Of a DNA stretch of 40,366 nucleotides, positions 32,668 through 40,366 are shown in pieces; positions within the stretch are counted from its first letter, which is position 1; each line of letters opens with the position of its first letter. The notes under the pieces are model-generated. The model saw only the letters and a program-made list of their open reading frames with translations. It ran no database searches and was not told where the DNA came from. The stretch lies in the NCBI GenBank assembly GCA_015068645.1, contig SVKD01000016.1:1-40366 (forward strand), given 5' to 3'. Both the position numbers and the translations under genes were made by a program. This DNA is from Oscillospiraceae bacterium. GTDB lineage: Bacteria > Bacillota > Clostridia > UMGS1840.

Positions 32668-34449
32668 TTATTCCGTTTTAAACTGATACTGATATAATTC
32701 GCTGTATAAACCGCCTTTTTGGAGCAGTTCTTCGTGAGTACCCCGTTCGGAAACGCCTTCGTCGGTAATCACCACGATTTCGTCCGCATTTTTGATGGTG
32801 GAAAGTCTGTGCGCCACCACGATGGTGGTTCTGCCACGGGACAGTTCTTCCAATGCAGATTGAATCAGCATTTCGGTGGCATTATTCAGAGCGGAAGTGG
32901 CTTCGTCCAAAATCAAAATCGAGGGATTCTTTAAGAAAACTCTGGCAATGGAAATACGCTGTTTTTGTCCGCCTGAGAGTTTAATGCCTCGCTCACCCAC
33001 ATAGGTGTCGTAGCCATCGGGGAGGGTCATAATGTAATCGTGGATATTGGCTTTCTTAGCGGCATCCATAATTTCTTCTTCGGTGGCATCTAAGTTGCCG
33101 TAGCCGATATTTTCCCTGATGGAACCGGTAAAGAGGAATACGTCCTGTGCCACCATTCCGATATGACTTCTGAGACTTTGGCGTGTGATGTTGCGAATAT
33201 CCACGCCGTCTAATAAAATTTCGCCATCGGAAATTTCATAGAAACGGGGAATCAGATGACACAGTGTAGTTTTACCGCCGCCGGAAGGACCCACCAGCGC
33301 TACGGTTTTCCCTTTGGGAATATGCAGATTCAGATGCTCAATCACAGGTTTTTGTTTTTCTTTTTCGTCTTGTTCTTTGTCAGCTTCTGTTTCTTTTTCC
33401 TCCTCCTCTTTGGGTTCTTCATAGCGGAAGGTAACATTGTTGAATCGGATATCTCCGTTGGTAGATTCAATGGTAATGGCATTTTCGGCTTCTTCTTCGG
33501 GAGCCACGGCAAACACTTCCTGAATTCGCTCAAAGCCTGTCATACCGTTTTGGTACTGCTCAAAGAAGCTGATGAGTTTTCGTAACGGCTGCAGGAAGGA
33601 ATTGATATATAAAAGGTACATTGTGAATTCCCCAGCATCAATCTGATTCCGGAAAAAGAAAATACCGCCTGCCGCCAGCACCACCAGATACAGAATATCC
33701 GTGGAGAAGGTGAGTGATGAATGAAATTGCCCCATCACCTGATAAGAGGCATTTCTGGCAGTTTGATATTGGTCGTTGTACTGACGGAATTTTTCTTCCT
33801 CACGGGAAGTGTTGTTGTATGCACGGGTTACACGGATGCCTGAGATGGAATTTTCCAAGTTGGCATTCACTTCTCCCAATTCTTCACGGGATTTTTTGAA
33901 AGTAGCACTCATTTTAAGACGTAGCGAAACCACAATCAGAAGAATAAAGGGAAGCAGAGCGAAGGTAATAACCGTGAGCCACACGTTTACCGTGCACAAA
34001 ATAGCAAAGGAGCCAACCATTACAATCAGCGATAAAAATAAGTCTTCCGGACCGTGGTGAGCGAGCTCAGAAATATCCATCAAATCATTAACCAAACGGG
34101 ACATAATAGTTCCCGATTTGTTTTCGTCAAAATAGGAGAATGGTAGCGTTTCCAAATGCTGAAACATTTTTTCACGCATTTCAGCTTGCATCCGCACTCC
34201 CATCACGTGTCCGTAGTATTGGATAAAGTAGTTGAGCAGAGCCTTCACGATATAGATAAGAAGTAACACGCCTGACCATACCAAAAACAAACGAAGATTG
34301 CCATTTGGTACATAGTCGTTAATCATATTTTTGGCAATCATAGGGTACACCAGGTCTGCAACCGCTACTAAAAATGCACAAAGCATATCTTGGAAAAATA
34401 ATTTCTTGTGGGGTTTATAATAGGAGAGAAAATCTCGGATATTTTTCAA
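32668..34449 (-). CDS. ABC exporter half-transporter (permease fused to ATPase)
   Basis: This 593-residue protein has an ABC-type transmembrane domain with six helices (about 20-300) and a nucleotide-binding domain. Walker A is GPSGGGKTT (387-395), the signature is LSGGQKQR, Walker B is SILILDEATSALN and the switch is VVAHRLST. Between the two domains lies a highly charged insertion of about 25 residues (EEPKEEEEKETEADKEQDEK), which most relatives lack. I chose TTG 34449 because the GTG at 34458 lies inside the AGAGGTG ribosome site. The substrate is unknown. It probably works as a homodimer, since no partner gene is adjacent. It is divergent from ppk1. Confidence 0.9.
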   Translation of the reverse strand: MKNIRDFLSYYKPHKKLFFQDMLCAFLVAVADLVYPMIAKNMINDYVPNGNLRLFLVWSGVLLLIYIVKALLNYFIQYYGHVMGVRMQAEMREKMFQHLETLPFSYFDENKSGTIMSRLVNDLMDISELAHHGPEDLFLSLIVMVGSFAILCTVNVWLTVITFALLPFILLIVVSLRLKMSATFKKSREELGEVNANLENSISGIRVTRAYNNTSREEEKFRQYNDQYQTARNASYQVMGQFHSSLTFSTDILYLVVLAAGGIFFFRNQIDAGEFTMYLLYINSFLQPLRKLISFFEQYQNGMTGFERIQEVFAVAPEEEAENAITIESTNGDIRFNNVTFRYEEPKEEEEKETEADKEQDEKEKQKPVIEHLNLHIPKGKTVALVGPSGGGKTTLCHLIPRFYEISDGEILLDGVDIRNITRQSLRSHIGMVAQDVFLFTGSIRENIGYGNLDATEEEIMDAAKKANIHDYIMTLPDGYDTYVGERGIKLSGGQKQRISIARVFLKNPSILILDEATSALNNATEMLIQSALEELSRGRTTIVVAHRLSTIKNADEIVVITDEGVSERGTHEELLQKGGLYSELYQYQFKTE

Positions 34450-34486
34450 AAAAAGCACCTCTTTTTTAAAAAAATGGATTATCTAT

Positions 34487-34515
34487 AGTATATTGCTTCA
34501 AAAAGAATTTGTCAA
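34487..34515 (-). promoter_or_regulatory. Sigma-A promoter of the ABC exporter gene
   Basis: TTGACA (34510-34515) and TATACT (34487-34492) on the minus strand are separated by 17 bases. Confidence 0.83.
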
Positions 34516-34541
34516 GTCGTCATTTTTTTATGTAAAATCCC

Positions 34542-34570
34542 TTGCAATTGAGAGGTTTTTTTAGTATAAT
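34542..34570 (+). promoter_or_regulatory. Sigma-A promoter of ppk1 and probably nnr-alr
   Basis: TTGCAA (34542-34547) and TATAAT (34565-34570) are separated by 17 bases, back to back with the exporter promoter 26 bases away. Confidence 0.78.
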
Positions 34571-34613
34571 AAGAATGGTATTTTGTAAACTACAATCCTT
34601 GGAGTGAATTGCC

Positions 34614-36731
34614 GTGTATCAGATGTATGAAAACAGAGAACTCAGCTGGTTAAAATTTAATGCAAGGGTGCTTGATGAAGCAACCGATTCTTTAACACCG
34701 CCGCTTGAAAAGTTGCGGTTTCTTTCCATTGTTACCAGTAATTTAGACGAGTTTTATATGGTGCGGGTGGGAAGCTTAACCGACCATGTGCAATTCGGCA
34801 AACAAACCAAGGATGATAAAAGCGGATTGACTGAGCAGGAGCAAGTGCAGAAAATTTTAAAACGAACTCAGAAATTTTATGTGCATCAGGAAGGTGTTTA
34901 TGAAGATGTGATAAGGGAACTCTCATCTCACGGATTTCGTTTGTTAAAACCTACCCAGTTATCCAAAGAGCAGCTTTCTTTTGTGAAAGATTATTATCAG
35001 CACGAGGTGGAGCCCCTGCTGTCTCCCCAAGTGGTAGAATCCCGTCAACCTTTTCCGCATCTGGAAAACCGTGCTGTGTATACAGCTCTTCATTTTAAGA
35101 AAAAAGAAAAAAGCGGGATTGCTTTTGTGCTAAAGAGCTCTTCTGTTCCGGAAATCATTCGTCTTCCGGGGAGCAAAGGGTTTGAATTTGTGTTGACGGA
35201 TGATGTCGTTCATTTTTTTGCAAAAAAACTGTTCCCCGGCTATGAAATTTTGGAAACCTGTTTGGTAAAAGTAACCCGTAATGCCGATCTGGAAATGTTG
35301 GAAGCCTGGTACGATCAGGATGTGGATTACCGTGATATGATGAAGGATATCTTAAAAAAACGTGTCCGCTTGTCACCGGTCCGCATTGAAGTTTCCGATT
35401 CTGTTTCCAAAGAATTCAAAAAACTGATTTGTCATAAGTCATCCGAAAATATTGTGTTAATCAACAAGGTGCCCCTGTCTTATGCCTTTTTCTCGGAAGC
35501 GGAAAAGCATCTCTCCAAAGAACAGCGGGATGAACTGAGCTTTTCTCCGATGACGCCTCAGCTACCCTCATGGTATCGTCAGGAAGAAAAACTGATGGAT
35601 CGGGTGCACAAAGAAGACTTGTTTTTATCCTATCCTTATGACAGCACGAAACCCTTCTTCCGGTTGTTGGAAGAAGCGGTAGACGATCCTGATGTGATTT
35701 CCATTAAAGTGACGTTATATCGTTTAAGCTCCAATTCCCGAATGATTTCTTTGTTGGAAAAAGCGGCAGAGAAGGGGAAAGAAGTTCTGGTAGTAATGGA
35801 GCTTCGTGCTCGTTTTGACGAAGCGAACAACATTAACTATTCCGAACAGTTGGAGCAGGCGGGTGTTCGTTTGCTTTACGGCTTGAGTTTATACAAGATT
35901 CATTCTAAAATATTACTCATTACCAAAAAGACCGACCGCGGAATTTCCCATATCGTTCATTTGGGGACAGGGAATTACAATGAAAAAACTGCTCAGCTTT
36001 ATACCGATATGAACCTCATTACTTCTCATCGGGAAATCGGGGAAGATGCAGCAGAATTTTTCAATAATATCACCACATCCAATGTAAATGGAACATACAA
36101 ACATCTTTTGGTTTCCCCTTATGGAATCAGCCGCGGACTTTGCGATTTGATTGATGATGAAATCAGATTCCACAAGCAACACGGCGACGGCCATATTGTG
36201 ATGAAGTTTAATTCGTTAACTTCTAAAACCATGATTGATAAGCTGGCAGAGGCAAGCAGAGGCGGGGTGAAAATTGAGCTGATTGTGCGAGGAATCTGCT
36301 GTTTGATTCCCGGAATTCCCGGCGAAACAGAAAATATTACTGTTACCAGTATCGTGGGACGGTATCTGGAACATTCCCGTATATATTATTTTTATCATCA
36401 CGGCAATGAGAAATTTTATATTTCTTCTGCAGATCTGATGACCAGAAATTTGGAACGCCGTCTGGAAATTGCGGCTCCTGTGTATGACACAAAGATTCAA
36501 CGGAAGCTGAAGGAACATCTGGATGCCCTGCTTTCGGATGACGTAAAGGCAAGGGTGCTCCATTCCAACGGCAGATATACCAAGAAGCCCACTGTCAACG
36601 GATTTTATGCCCAAAAGCATTTTATGGAATGTGCTGTGACAGAGGCAGCAGAGGCAACCAACCGACAGGTCAGCCAAAAGCGAGGCTTTTTCGCAAAGTT
36701 ACTTGAATGGCTGAAACCAAAGAAAGGCTAA
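34614..36731 (+). CDS. ppk1: Polyphosphate kinase 1
   Basis: PPK1 reversibly polymerises the gamma-phosphate of ATP into polyphosphate. The 705-residue length is typical. The N-terminus ENRELSWLKFNARVL...TSNLDEFYMVRV is diagnostic. The histidine that becomes phosphorylated is expected at H430 (YKIHSKI). The second conserved site is VHLGTGNYNEKTAQLYTDMNL (H449), and RRLEIAAPV closes the active site. GTG 34614 has GGAG 9 bases upstream; the ATG three codons on is too far from it. nnr follows after 9 bases, so they are probably cotranscribed. Confidence 0.96.
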   Translation: MYQMYENRELSWLKFNARVLDEATDSLTPPLEKLRFLSIVTSNLDEFYMVRVGSLTDHVQFGKQTKDDKSGLTEQEQVQKILKRTQKFYVHQEGVYEDVIRELSSHGFRLLKPTQLSKEQLSFVKDYYQHEVEPLLSPQVVESRQPFPHLENRAVYTALHFKKKEKSGIAFVLKSSSVPEIIRLPGSKGFEFVLTDDVVHFFAKKLFPGYEILETCLVKVTRNADLEMLEAWYDQDVDYRDMMKDILKKRVRLSPVRIEVSDSVSKEFKKLICHKSSENIVLINKVPLSYAFFSEAEKHLSKEQRDELSFSPMTPQLPSWYRQEEKLMDRVHKEDLFLSYPYDSTKPFFRLLEEAVDDPDVISIKVTLYRLSSNSRMISLLEKAAEKGKEVLVVMELRARFDEANNINYSEQLEQAGVRLLYGLSLYKIHSKILLITKKTDRGISHIVHLGTGNYNEKTAQLYTDMNLITSHREIGEDAAEFFNNITTSNVNGTYKHLLVSPYGISRGLCDLIDDEIRFHKQHGDGHIVMKFNSLTSKTMIDKLAEASRGGVKIELIVRGICCLIPGIPGETENITVTSIVGRYLEHSRIYYFYHHGNEKFYISSADLMTRNLERRLEIAAPVYDTKIQRKLKEHLDALLSDDVKARVLHSNGRYTKKPTVNGFYAQKHFMECAVTEAAEATNRQVSQKRGFFAKLLEWLKPKKG

Positions 36732-36740
36732 GGAATTTTT

Positions 36741-38195
36741 ATGATATTATTAAACAGTGCTCAGGCAAATAAGTTGGATCAGTTGGGCGAAACCATCGAC
36801 CATCTTTCCGGCGAACAACTGATGAAAAATGCCGCCAAGGCATTGTGCGATGCGCTGATGCGTGATGTGGATAAATCCAAACGGATTGCTATTTTTTGCG
36901 GTCGTGGCAAAAATGGTGGCGATGGCTTTTTGCTGGCGGCCAATCTGGTGGCTGAAGGATACCGCGTGACTGTGATTGTATGTTTTGACGAAACTGCAGA
37001 AGTGCATCCGCTGACCAGTCAGGCAATTGTTTTTGCCAAGCATAAACAGGTTTCTATGATTTCCGTGAGAGATTTTCAGGATGCCGACATTTGCATCGAT
37101 GCTGTACTTGGCACGGGGGTGAAGGGAGAACTTTCCGGTAAATATTTAAAAGCTGTGGAGTGTATGCAGAACCGTCGTGTATTTTCGGTGGATGTTCCCA
37201 GCGGCTTGAATTGTGATAACGGAAAAATTGCCGGAGCCTGTGTCAAAGCGGAAAAGACGTATACTTTAGCCGCTCATAAAGTTGGCTTATGGATGTATCC
37301 CGGTGCAGAATATGCAGGAGAAATTGAGTTGCTTCCCATCGGCTTGTCCAAAGAATCCTATTCTGCTATTGATTCCAAAATTCAGTTGGTGAACTCCAAC
37401 CTGTTTCGCCGTCTGATGCCGAGGCGTTCCCCGAATTCTCACAAAGGCACTTTCGGGAGAGTAGCAACATTTGGCGGAAGTAAAGGGATGTCAGGATCGG
37501 TTGTGATGGCAGCCACAGCGGCTCTTCGCAGTGGTGCAGGATACAGCTATGCCGTGGTTCCCGATGAGATTTTTTCTCTGGTTGAGCAAAAACTCACCGA
37601 AGTGATTGTAAAAAGTGATAAAGATTATAAAAAAATGTATGAACTGGCAGATTCTTTGGTAATCGGTCCGGGCTATTTGTCAGCTCCCGGAATTTCGCAT
37701 ATAATGAAATTGGCGAGCCAGGGCAGAAAGCCTGTCGTGGTGGACGCCGAAGGCTTAAATTATTTGAATCAGATTCAACTGACCTGTCCTGCTGTAATTA
37801 CACCTCATCCGGGTGAATTTGCAAAACTTGTGGGATTATCTGCAGAAGAAGTGAACCAAAACCGCATTTATCTGTCCGGAAGATATGCCAAGGAACACAA
37901 TGTGGTTGTGGTGTTAAAAGGTGCTGCAACAGTAATTGCGGCGCCTACCGGAGAAATCCGGATCAATACTACCGGCAATTCCGGTATGGCAACCGCAGGA
38001 AGCGGTGATGTGCTTGCAGGAATCATCGGTGGGATGTTAGCGATGGGAGCATCACCTTTTGACAGCGCTGTCTTAGGTGTGTATCTACACGGCCTTGCGG
38101 GTGATTTAGCAGCAAAAGAAACCTCGGAATACGGGCTGACTGCTACCAAAATTTCAGAATATATAGGGAAGGCGTATTTATATGAACAGTTATAA
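36741..38195 (+). CDS. nnr: Bifunctional NAD(P)H-hydrate epimerase / ADP-dependent dehydratase
   Basis: The enzyme repairs hydrated NADH and NADPH. The 484-residue product joins a YjeF_N epimerase domain (about 1-210, GRGKNGGDGFLLAANL and DAVLGTGVKGEL) to a ribokinase-like dehydratase domain (about 225-480, GTFGRVATFGGSKGMSGSVVMA, TPHPGEFA and NSGMATAGSGDVLAGIIGG). AAGGA lies before ATG 36741. The 3' end overlaps alr by 14 bases in another frame, which implies coupling. An nnr-type gene next to alr is a common order in Firmicutes. Confidence 0.94.
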   Translation: MILLNSAQANKLDQLGETIDHLSGEQLMKNAAKALCDALMRDVDKSKRIAIFCGRGKNGGDGFLLAANLVAEGYRVTVIVCFDETAEVHPLTSQAIVFAKHKQVSMISVRDFQDADICIDAVLGTGVKGELSGKYLKAVECMQNRRVFSVDVPSGLNCDNGKIAGACVKAEKTYTLAAHKVGLWMYPGAEYAGEIELLPIGLSKESYSAIDSKIQLVNSNLFRRLMPRRSPNSHKGTFGRVATFGGSKGMSGSVVMAATAALRSGAGYSYAVVPDEIFSLVEQKLTEVIVKSDKDYKKMYELADSLVIGPGYLSAPGISHIMKLASQGRKPVVVDAEGLNYLNQIQLTCPAVITPHPGEFAKLVGLSAEEVNQNRIYLSGRYAKEHNVVVVLKGAATVIAAPTGEIRINTTGNSGMATAGSGDVLAGIIGGMLAMGASPFDSAVLGVYLHGLAGDLAAKETSEYGLTATKISEYIGKAYLYEQL

Positions 38196-39375
38196 ATTAT
38201 CAAGAGCATGGGCAGAAATTCACTTAGACCGTTTCCGCCATAATCTTACTACCATAAAAAATCATGTAGGTCCTCAAACAAAAGTAATGGCAGTGATCAA
38301 AGCTGATGCATATGGTTGCGGTGTGAATGAAATCTCCACTGCGGCGGTAGAAAACGGTGCAGATTATCTGGCAGTTGCCTGTGTGGACGAAGCAAAACAA
38401 ATCCGCAGAAACGGAATCGATTTACCCATTCTGATTTTGGGTGCCACTCCGTTAGAATGTGTGGAAGATTTGTTCACTTACAATATCAGCCCTGCTGTTT
38501 TTGAGGAACAACTTCCTCAGGCGATTAGCCAATATGCAAAAGAACACAATAAAACTTTAAATATTCATATTAAGGTAGACACCGGTATGGGGCGTTTGGG
38601 CTTTCCGTATTATGACAGTTCTTATGATTCTTCCGTAGAACAGATTTTGGCAATTTCAAAATTAGAAGGAATCCACGTGGAAGGGATTTTTACTCATTTT
38701 TCCAATGCAGACTGTGAAGATAGCGAAACGGTTACCAAAAAGCAGTTTTCTCAGTTTATGGATATGATTGAAAAGTTGAACCGGAACGGACTTGAGATTC
38801 CTCTTCGTCATGCGGCGAACTCTGCAGCAACCTGTCTGTATCCCGAAATGCATCTGGATATGGTCCGTCCCGGCATCATTCTTTACGGAGAGTACCCCTC
38901 TGCCTACGTGCAAGAACGTACTTCTTTGAAATTACAGCCGGTGATGGAATTAAAAGCCAGAGTGTGGCAAGTAAAAAAAGTACCTGCCGGACAGGGGATC
39001 AGCTATGGAAAAACTTATGTTGCCGATTGCGAAAAAACCGTAGCGGCGGTGGGTATCGGTTATGCAGATGGTTATTTTCGCACTCTTTCCAATCAGATTC
39101 AGGTAATCATTAACGGAAAACTAGCTTCTCAGGTCGGTAATATCTGTATGGACCAGACTGTGGTAGACGTTACTGAAATCCCAAATGTATCCTACGGTAC
39201 CGAAGTGATTTTGGTGGGAGCGGCAGGAGAAAACGCTATTTCCTTCTCCCAGATGGCAGAGTATACCGGCAGCATCAACTATGAAATGATGTGTGATACG
39301 GGGAAACGTATTGTAAAAGCATATTTTGACGGAGACGATTTAATCAAAACCGTCAACTATATGGATAAAATTTAA
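38182..39375 (+). CDS. alr: Alanine racemase
   Basis: Alanine racemase supplies D-alanine for peptidoglycan, using pyridoxal phosphate. In the 397-residue product the PLP lysine is K40 (VIKADAYGCG), the second catalytic base is the Tyr in GISYGKTYV, and HAANSAATCLYPEMHLDMVRPGIILYGEYPS is the usual central motif. It starts at ATG 38182 within the end of nnr, with GGAAGG as the ribosome site. The toxin gene mazF follows after 147 bases. Confidence 0.96.
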   Translation: MNSYKLSRAWAEIHLDRFRHNLTTIKNHVGPQTKVMAVIKADAYGCGVNEISTAAVENGADYLAVACVDEAKQIRRNGIDLPILILGATPLECVEDLFTYNISPAVFEEQLPQAISQYAKEHNKTLNIHIKVDTGMGRLGFPYYDSSYDSSVEQILAISKLEGIHVEGIFTHFSNADCEDSETVTKKQFSQFMDMIEKLNRNGLEIPLRHAANSAATCLYPEMHLDMVRPGIILYGEYPSAYVQERTSLKLQPVMELKARVWQVKKVPAGQGISYGKTYVADCEKTVAAVGIGYADGYFRTLSNQIQVIINGKLASQVGNICMDQTVVDVTEIPNVSYGTEVILVGAAGENAISFSQMAEYTGSINYEMMCDTGKRIVKAYFDGDDLIKTVNYMDKI

Positions 39376-39522
39376 AAAATGTATTTTGATGTTTCATATA
39401 ATTTAAGTCATCTTTTCATAAAATGAAACTTCTGATTTTATAAAAATAAAATATTCATGTATTTTCAGCACACATTCGGGAAAAACTGATATTGAAATCA
39501 GATATATGGAGAGTGAATCAGT

Positions 39523-39864
39523 GTGCAAGTGAAACGAGGCGATATTTATTATGCTGACCTGAGCCCTGTGGTAGGTTCGGAGCAGGGCGGTGTGCGACCT
39601 GTTCTGATTGTGCAGAACGACGTGGGGAATAAATACAGTCCCACTGTGATTGCTGCGGCAGTAACCAGTCAGCTCAATAAGTCCAAATTGCCTACGCATA
39701 TCGCAATTGATGCAATGAAGTATGGGTTGCCCAAAGACTCCGTAATTCTTACCGAGCAAATCCGTACCATTGATAAACGTAGACTGAAAGAAAAAATCGG
39801 TCATGTAGATGAAACGCTGATGAACTCAGTAAACGATGCTTTGTTTGTCAGTTTCGGACTTTAA
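39523..39864 (+). CDS. mazF: MazF/NdoA-type mRNA interferase toxin
   Basis: This 113-residue endoribonuclease of the PemK/MazF family should cleave mRNA at specific short sites. [40 protein letters not shown] and the [18 protein letters not shown] motif match NdoA of Bacillus closely. GTG 39523 has GGAGAG about 10 bases upstream. In Bacillus the antitoxin gene ndoAI lies between alr and ndoA; here the 147-base gap is too short for it and shows no open frame. The antitoxin must be elsewhere or a different type. A terminator follows directly. Confidence 0.95.
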   Translation: MQVKRGDIYYADLSPVVGSEQGGVRPVLIVQNDVGNKYSPTVIAAAVTSQLNKSKLPTHIAIDAMKYGLPKDSVILTEQIRTIDKRRLKEKIGHVDETLMNSVNDALFVSFGL

Positions 39865-39870
39865 AATTTG

Positions 39871-39904
39871 GGGCAGATACAAACGACTTTGTGTCTGCCC
39901 TTTA
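39871..39904 (+). terminator. Terminator after mazF
   Basis: GGGCAGATACAAA pairs with TTTGTGTCTGCCC (one T-G) around CGAC, followed by TTTATATA. It separates mazF from the rRNA promoters. Confidence 0.82.
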
Positions 39905-39975
39905 TATATAGTATAGCAAATGTTACTGTTTTTTTCACCTTTTTTAAAAAAAATGAAAAAAATTCAAAAAAATAG

Positions 39976-40004
39976 TTGACAAATGTAAATTCTTTTGATA
40001 TAAT
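39976..40004 (+). promoter_or_regulatory. rRNA operon promoter P1
   Basis: TTGACA (39976-39981) and TATAAT (39999-40004) are separated by 17 bases, with A/T-rich tracts just upstream that could act as an UP element. Confidence 0.9.
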
Positions 40005-40088
40005 GGTCAAGCTCTCACGAAAAAAGAGCGCAATTTCATAGGGAAAACGTTGTTGAAAAAATTTTTTCAAAAAATTTGAAAAAAACTA

Positions 40089-40117
40089 TTGACAAATGAA
40101 AAAACCTGTGATAGAAT
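40089..40117 (+). promoter_or_regulatory. rRNA operon promoter P2
   Basis: TTGACA (40089-40094) and TAGAAT (40112-40117) are 17 bases apart, 113 bases after P1. Tandem promoters are normal for rRNA operons. Confidence 0.87.
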
Positions 40118-40294
40118 AACGAAGCTGTCTGATTCGGACGGCAAATGAATCTTGAAAACTGAATAACATAATGGACCTTGAAAATTCTAGAGTTTTTATT
40201 TAGAGAACTACGAACGAAATCAAGTAAATCGAGGAAAAGAAAAAGCGAAGCGAAAAGCTAGCGAACTTAAATTGTTTATTTTTTTAATGGAAAT
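40118..40294 (+). other. 16S rRNA leader with boxA-like antitermination site
   Basis: The leader contains TCTTGAAAACTGAATAAC near 40149-40166, the usual Firmicutes pre-rRNA antitermination-type sequence. The remainder is presumably part of the 16S processing stalk, whose partner lies beyond the window. Confidence 0.6.

Positions 40295-40366
<72 letters not shown>

Overview
The window looks like a chromosome segment of a low-GC, Gram-positive-type anaerobe of the Clostridia. Supporting this are many consensus TTGACA/TATAAT promoters, sporulation genes of the yqfC-yqfD-phoH and ylbJ type, several S-layer homology (SLH) proteins, a three-subunit [FeFe] hydrogenase, and strong AGGAGG-type ribosome binding sites. 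TTG start codons are common. No phage or plasmid module is visible; the only hint of a mobile element is a set of hairpins at the left edge.

Layout. 1-190: hairpin-rich DNA, possibly the end of an IS200/IS605-type element. 191-2317 (minus): secreted phosphodiester-glycosidase-domain protein, divergent from a plus-strand operon (2596-7071) of an SLH protein, a membrane-anchored 5'-nucleotidase-like protein lacking key catalytic residues, and the rRNA/tRNA methyltransferases trmN6 and rsmI. 7276-9821: rpsU (minus), a P-loop ATPase and a TIGR01212-type radical SAM protein. 10254-13079: a 941-residue S-layer protein with two promoters and its own terminator. 13080-13689: repeats only. 13690-18717: M14 peptidase, tspO, ylbJ-like gene and yqfC-yqfD-phoH, with a palindromic pair of sigma-E-like promoters. 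18778-19309: a tRNA-Pro gene preceded (in plus coordinates) by two truncated tandem copies of its 3' end and terminator. 19512-23253: two paralogous SLH-plus-trypsin-fold proteins, one with the catalytic Ser replaced by Cys. 23342-27947 (minus): a cobalamin-riboswitch operon of three surface proteins. 28132-32281: hydrogenase operon. 32668-34449 (minus): ABC exporter, divergent from ppk1. 36741-39864: nnr, alr and mazF. 39976-40366: tandem rRNA promoters, leader and the first bases of a 16S rRNA gene.

The most interesting locus is the cobalamin-riboswitch operon. A secreted DUF4430 (transcobalamin-like beta-grasp) protein, an SLH-anchored alpha/alpha-toroid protein of the prenyltransferase/squalene-cyclase repeat type, and a membrane-tethered DUF4430 protein lie head to tail behind a cobalamin aptamer and an intrinsic terminator. 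Animal intrinsic factor and transcobalamin join just these two folds in one chain, so the operon reads as a split, cell-wall-anchored corrinoid-capture system. The riboswitch, the folds and the anchoring signals are read from the sequence; corrinoid binding is an inference.

Housekeeping logic is otherwise conventional: nnr-alr-mazF resembles the Bacillus alr-ndoAI-ndoA region without the antitoxin gene, and trmN6-rsmI resembles yabB-yabC. The hydrogenase genes encode a NuoE-like, a NuoF-like and an H-cluster subunit, as in NAD(P)-linked and electron-bifurcating enzymes, and suggest fermentative H2 metabolism.
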